From: Clostridium senegalense JC122
GTDB taxonomy: Bacteria > Bacillota > Clostridia > Clostridiales > Clostridiaceae
Length of the DNA: 64,000 nt
Assembly (NCBI RefSeq): GCF_000285575.1
Contig: NZ_HE611050.1
Coordinates: 1 to 64,000, forward strand
Reading direction: 5' to 3'
Position 1 is the first letter of the stretch. Each line of letters opens with the position of its first letter. Shown here piece by piece: positions 61,086 to 64,000 of this stretch. The notes beneath the pieces were generated by a model. The model saw only the letters and a program-made list of their open reading frames with translations. It did not search any database and was not told the DNA's origin. The translations under genes and the position numbers were made by a program.

Positions 61086-62000
61086 TTACTTTTCTATATT
61101 ATTCAGCTCATTAATCCTTTTTTCTATGGTGTCTACAGCTGTTATCTTTTGAGTTACTGTATATCTAAAATTTACTGCTGCAGCCTCTATTATAACCGCC
61201 AAGTTTCTTCCCGGTCTTATTGGCAATGTTACCTTAGGAATCTTCACATTCAAGATTTCTATTTCTTCTTTATCAATTCCTAATCTTTCATAATATTTAT
61301 CTGCATCCCAATTTTCTATATTTATAACCATTTTTACAATTTTTTTAGGAATTATTGCACTTAGTCCATATACTGCGGATATATCTATAATACCCATGCC
61401 TCTTACCTCTAGCATACCTTTTGTAACATATGGACATGTACCATGTAGTGCACCATCAACCTGTTTTATGTCTACAGCATCATCTGCCACCAACCTATGT
61501 CCTCTTTTTATTAATTCAAGTGCGGTTTCACTTTTTCCTATTCCACTTTCTCCAGTAATTAAAATACCGATACCATAAACATCAACTAGTACTCCATGAA
61601 GTCTAGTCTCTGGGGCTAATTTTAATTCTAAATAATTAGTTATTTTTCCTATAAATTTGGTAGCATTCATGCTTGTTCTAAGCATCCAAATATTATTTTT
61701 CTTTGCAGCTTCTATAAGTTCACTATCTATATTTAAAGATCTAGTGATTATTATACATGGGACATCTAAAGAAAAAAAACTCTCTATTCTTTTTTTTCTT
61801 ACTTCCTCTGGTAATGATTTAAAATATCCATATTCTGTTTTCCCCAAAATCTGCAATCTATTATTATCAAAATCTTCATAGTATCCTGCTAGTTGAAGTC
61901 CAGGCCTATTTATATCACAGGCCTGTATTTCCTTTTGATTATCTCCTTGCACAAGAATTTCCAAATTAAAATTTTCAACTAGGTTTCTTACTGTAACCAT
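61086..62000 (-). CDS. hprK: HPr kinase/phosphorylase
   Basis: 304 residues. N-terminal MurF-like domain, then the kinase domain with H-G-V-L-V-D near 137, Walker A G-E-S-G-I-G-K-S near 153, D-D-A-V-D, and the family signature L-E-V-R-G-M-G-I-I-D-I near 203. It phosphorylates and dephosphorylates Ser46 of HPr and so controls carbon catabolite repression in Gram-positive bacteria. It is adjacent to DUF896 (15 bp downstream of it) and forms a short operon with it. Confidence 0.95.
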   Translation of the reverse strand: MVTVRNLVENFNLEILVQGDNQKEIQACDINRPGLQLAGYYEDFDNNRLQILGKTEYGYFKSLPEEVRKKRIESFFSLDVPCIIITRSLNIDSELIEAAKKNNIWMLRTSMNATKFIGKITNYLELKLAPETRLHGVLVDVYGIGILITGESGIGKSETALELIKRGHRLVADDAVDIKQVDGALHGTCPYVTKGMLEVRGMGIIDISAVYGLSAIIPKKIVKMVINIENWDADKYYERLGIDKEEIEILNVKIPKVTLPIRPGRNLAVIIEAAAVNFRYTVTQKITAVDTIEKRINELNNIEK

Positions 62001-62014
62001 AGTAAATCTCCTTT

Positions 62015-62203
62015 TTAATTCTTATTTCCTTTAGGAGGTATTCTTTCTATACCCTCTAATTGTGCTCTAAAATTTCTTTTTACATTATTTATGTACTTTT
62101 GTCTTAAGGTTTGTTGCTCTTCTTTTTCAGCATCTGTTAAACCTTCTTCTTGACTTTTTTTGTATAATTCATTTATACGTTTAACCATTTCATCATGATC
62201 CAT
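62015..62203 (-). CDS. DUF896 family small protein (YnzC-like)
   Basis: 62 residues, highly charged and helical: R-I-N-E-L-Y-K-K-S-Q-E-E-G-L-T-D-A-E-K-E-E-Q, then R-Q-K-Y-I-N-N-V-K-R-N-F-R, the usual DUF896 pattern. These proteins are common in firmicutes; their molecular role is unclear. Starts after AGAGGTAATAAG and lies 15 bp before hprK, so probably co-transcribed. Confidence 0.92.
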   Translation of the reverse strand: MDHDEMVKRINELYKKSQEEGLTDAEKEEQQTLRQKYINNVKRNFRAQLEGIERIPPKGNKN

Positions 62204-62450
62204 TACTTATTACCTCTCTTTTCTTCGATTTTTTTTTACATTTAACTGTTTATATTCTACTTTAAATCCCCAAGACTTTAAAGATATAAATTTAAATTTC
62301 GATAATTATTTTTGCTTTTACTTGTAACATTTGACATTTATTAGGATATTTTGTACTAATTTGACAAAATAAAATGCTTAACTTTCCTTCTTATTTTTGT
62401 TACAATTTATTTGTAAAAAATAGTAAAAAATAATTACTTGGAGGATTATT

Positions 62451-62609
62451 ATGGGGATAGATACACAAATTTTAGAAGAGAAGATTAAATGTTACAAAAA
62501 AATTTTAAACTTACTTTTAGTGGAAAATTGTATAACCGACTCAAAAGTAGTTAATTATTCTCAAAAATTAGATAAATATATAGTTGAGTACCAAAAATAC
62601 CTTATTTAG
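62451..62609 (+). CDS. Spo0E-like aspartyl-phosphate phosphatase
   Basis: 52 residues from ATG 62451 with GGAGG six bases upstream. The C-terminal S-Q-K-L-D-K-Y-I-V-E-Y-Q-K fits the S-Q-x-L-D signature of Spo0E-family phosphatases, which dephosphorylate Spo0A~P and delay sporulation. The N-terminal helix (I-L-E-E-K-I-K-C-Y-K-K-I-L-N) is the expected first helix of the hairpin. It is too short for most gene callers' confidence but has all the family marks. Single gene with terminator. Confidence 0.8.
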   Translation: MGIDTQILEEKIKCYKKILNLLLVENCITDSKVVNYSQKLDKYIVEYQKYLI

Positions 62610-62635
62610 TACTCACTTGTACATAGTTAAGTTGT

Positions 62636-62690
62636 GCAAGCTTTAAAACTAAAATTTATTATTCATTAAAGCTTGCTTTATTTTTTTATT
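62636..62690. terminator. Terminator after the Spo0E-like gene
   Basis: GCAAGCTTTAA pairs with TTAAAGCTTGC, followed by TTTATTTTTTT. It overlaps the stop of the convergent acidic-protein gene. Confidence 0.8.
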
Positions 62691-63078
62691 GTACACTAAA
62701 TACTATATCATCTATATTTTCTATTTCTTCTTTAGAAAATATTACTAAAAAATTAATATGTTCAAAATTATCTTCACTTGGCTCATAACATATTAATTCA
62801 TAATTTAAATCCATTTCTTCACTACAATCATTGATTACGTCTTCTACATTATCCATTGCAAAATCAGTTAAATATGGCAATAAATAATCATAATACCAAC
62901 TTTCACTTTGTTTTTCCTCTTCACATTCATCATTAGCATATTCTGACGCTGATTCTAATTCTAAGTCATCAAAGTAATATGTAAAATTAAATATACTTTT
63001 AGACTTATCAAAAGATTTATCCTTTACATCCTCTAAGTCACATTCTTCTAAAAAGTTTATTATTTTCTTATTATCCAA
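62686..63078 (-). CDS. Acidic hypothetical protein
   Basis: 130 residues, strongly acidic, with no signal peptide or membrane segment. Not recognised. Visible features: two long acidic stretches (D-D-L-E-L-E-S-A, D-E-C-E-E-E) and a W-Y-Y-D-Y-L-L-P-Y segment in the middle. The start follows AAAGGAGGAAATAA, a strong ribosome site, so it is a real gene. Its stop overlaps the terminator of the Spo0E-like gene. Confidence 0.7.
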   Translation of the reverse strand: MDNKKIINFLEECDLEDVKDKSFDKSKSIFNFTYYFDDLELESASEYANDECEEEKQSESWYYDYLLPYLTDFAMDNVEDVINDCSEEMDLNYELICYEPSEDNFEHINFLVIFSKEEIENIDDIVFSVQ

Positions 63079-63271
63079 ATTATTTCCTCCTTTTATTATT
63101 ATAAATCTATTATATTATATAACTAAATATCAAGGGCTTTTATTATAATCTTAACATTTTTTATAATTTTTATAATTTTTATAATATTTAAATTTAAATT
63201 CTTTTTCAAAAACCCCTTATATTTTACTCCATTTTATTATATAATTTAAAATCGCAAAGGGGGAATTTTTT

Positions 63272-64000
63272 ATGAAAATAAATGTTATCGGAGTGCCTTT
63301 ATTTTTAGGTTGTGATAGAAAAGGTGTTGATTTAGCACCAAATAAACTTAGAGAAAAAGGCTTATTACAAATTTTAGAAAAACAAAATCATGATGTATTT
63401 GACCTTGGAAACTTATATGTTCCTAAAGTTAAAGAATGTGATAAATTCTCTTGTCATAGTAATATGAAATATATTGATACAATATTAGGGGTTAATAAAA
63501 ATTTAGCTCAATCAGTATATAATTCATTAAGCTCTGACTCTTTTCCATTAGTAATAGGTGGTGATCATTCACTAGGATTAGGTAGTATTTGTGGTGCTAG
63601 TAAATACTTTGATAATCTTGCTGTTATTTGGATTGATGCTCACGGTGATATAAATACACCTGAAACATCACCTTCTGGAAATGTACATGGTATGCCTCTT
63701 GGTGCTGCTATGGGATTTGGAGATTCATCTCTTACTAATTTATACTTTGATGGTAAGAAAGTTAATCCTAAAAATGTTTATCTAATCGGTGCTAGAGATT
63801 TAGATAAAGGTGAAACTCTTTTAATTGAAGAGGAAGGAATTAATCTTTATTCTACTGTCGATGTAAAAGAAAAAGGAATTAATTTTATAATTAACGAAAT
63901 TTTATCAAATCTAAAAGATAAAAATATAGACAACGTACATTTAAGCTTTGATATAGACTGTATAGACTCAGAATTTGTACCTGGTACTGGAACACCTGTT
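63272..64000 (+). CDS. Arginase (partial, 3' end outside window)
   Basis: 243 residues from ATG 63272 (AAAGGGGGAA ribosome site) to the window edge, open at the end. Metal-binding motifs of the ureohydrolase family: I-G-G-D-H-S (Mn ligand His), W-I-D-A-H-G-D-I-N, H-G-M-P-L-G, and D-I-D-C-I-D near the edge. The substrate pattern N-x-x-x-x-x-S-G-N-V-H-G fits arginase better than agmatinase. It cleaves arginine to ornithine and urea. About 55-60 residues are missing. Confidence 0.9.
   Translation, partial: MKINVIGVPLFLGCDRKGVDLAPNKLREKGLLQILEKQNHDVFDLGNLYVPKVKECDKFSCHSNMKYIDTILGVNKNLAQSVYNSLSSDSFPLVIGGDHSLGLGSICGASKYFDNLAVIWIDAHGDINTPETSPSGNVHGMPLGAAMGFGDSSLTNLYFDGKKVNPKNVYLIGARDLDKGETLLIEEEGINLYSTVDVKEKGINFIINEILSNLKDKNIDNVHLSFDIDCIDSEFVPGTGTPV

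Overview
The window is a very AT-rich stretch of a low-GC Gram-positive spore-former, most likely Clostridium sensu stricto. The evidence is AGGAGG-type ribosome sites, many TTG/GTG starts, a Spo0E-like peptide, HPr kinase, DUF4883/DUF4825/DUF896 proteins and a clustered folate operon. No species is assigned.

Layout. (1) 0-5 kb is accessory: the 3' end of a DnaD-domain gene, a zinc-dependent phospholipase C-like protein, a small P-loop kinase (FlaR-like), an Rpn-type nuclease and a multiply frameshifted ABC transporter. (2) 5.2-34 kb is an iron-regulated siderophore locus of the yersiniabactin/pyochelin/equibactin type. A MATE exporter (minus) and an AraC regulator, type II thioesterase and Sfp-type transferase (plus) diverge from a control region that holds a 31-bp Fur-box palindrome. 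Facing them is a 24-kb minus-strand operon: ECF transporter S, T and A, two half-size ABC permease-ATPases, an aryl-acid AMP ligase, a free-standing aryl carrier protein, a two-module NRPS, a saccharopine-dehydrogenase-like oxidoreductase, a thiazolinyl-imide reductase and a terminal NRPS with thioesterase. All three adenylation domains read as cysteine-activating and each module has a Cy domain, so the predicted product is an aryl cap followed by three thiazoline/thiazolidine rings. There is no PKS module and no salicylate synthase, and the aryl ligase has altered acid-pocket residues. (3) 34-48 kb holds a secreted PTP-like phytase/GxGYxYP fusion, a DUF4003 protein, a second MATE gene behind a terminator-type leader with a tiny ORF, an HD protein, an ABC-F ATPase, glutaminase, an AGCS amino-acid symporter, tRNA-Leu(CAA) and a lipoprotein. 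(4) 48-54.8 kb is a minus-strand folate operon (pabA, pabB, pabC, folE, an HD protein, folP, folB-folK) preceded by a 22-residue small ORF. (5) 55-64 kb is core genome: PHP phosphoesterase, DUF4825 lipoprotein, DNA polymerase IV, a GH3-family protein, M18 aminopeptidase, HPr kinase, DUF896, a Spo0E-like peptide, an acidic unknown and the start of an arginase gene.

Two patterns cut across the map. First, a family of non-coding repeats (160-720 bp, several ending in TATAGGG...CCCTATA or similar) lies between genes from 32 to 52 kb, including inside the siderophore-transport and folate operons. Second, six apparent frameshifts, each one base missing at or beside a short A/T run, break the first ABC gene (three times), the phosphopantetheinyl transferase 5' end, one siderophore half-ABC gene and the ECF ATPase gene. 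They may be real decay or sequence undercalling, and this decides whether the siderophore system is functional.
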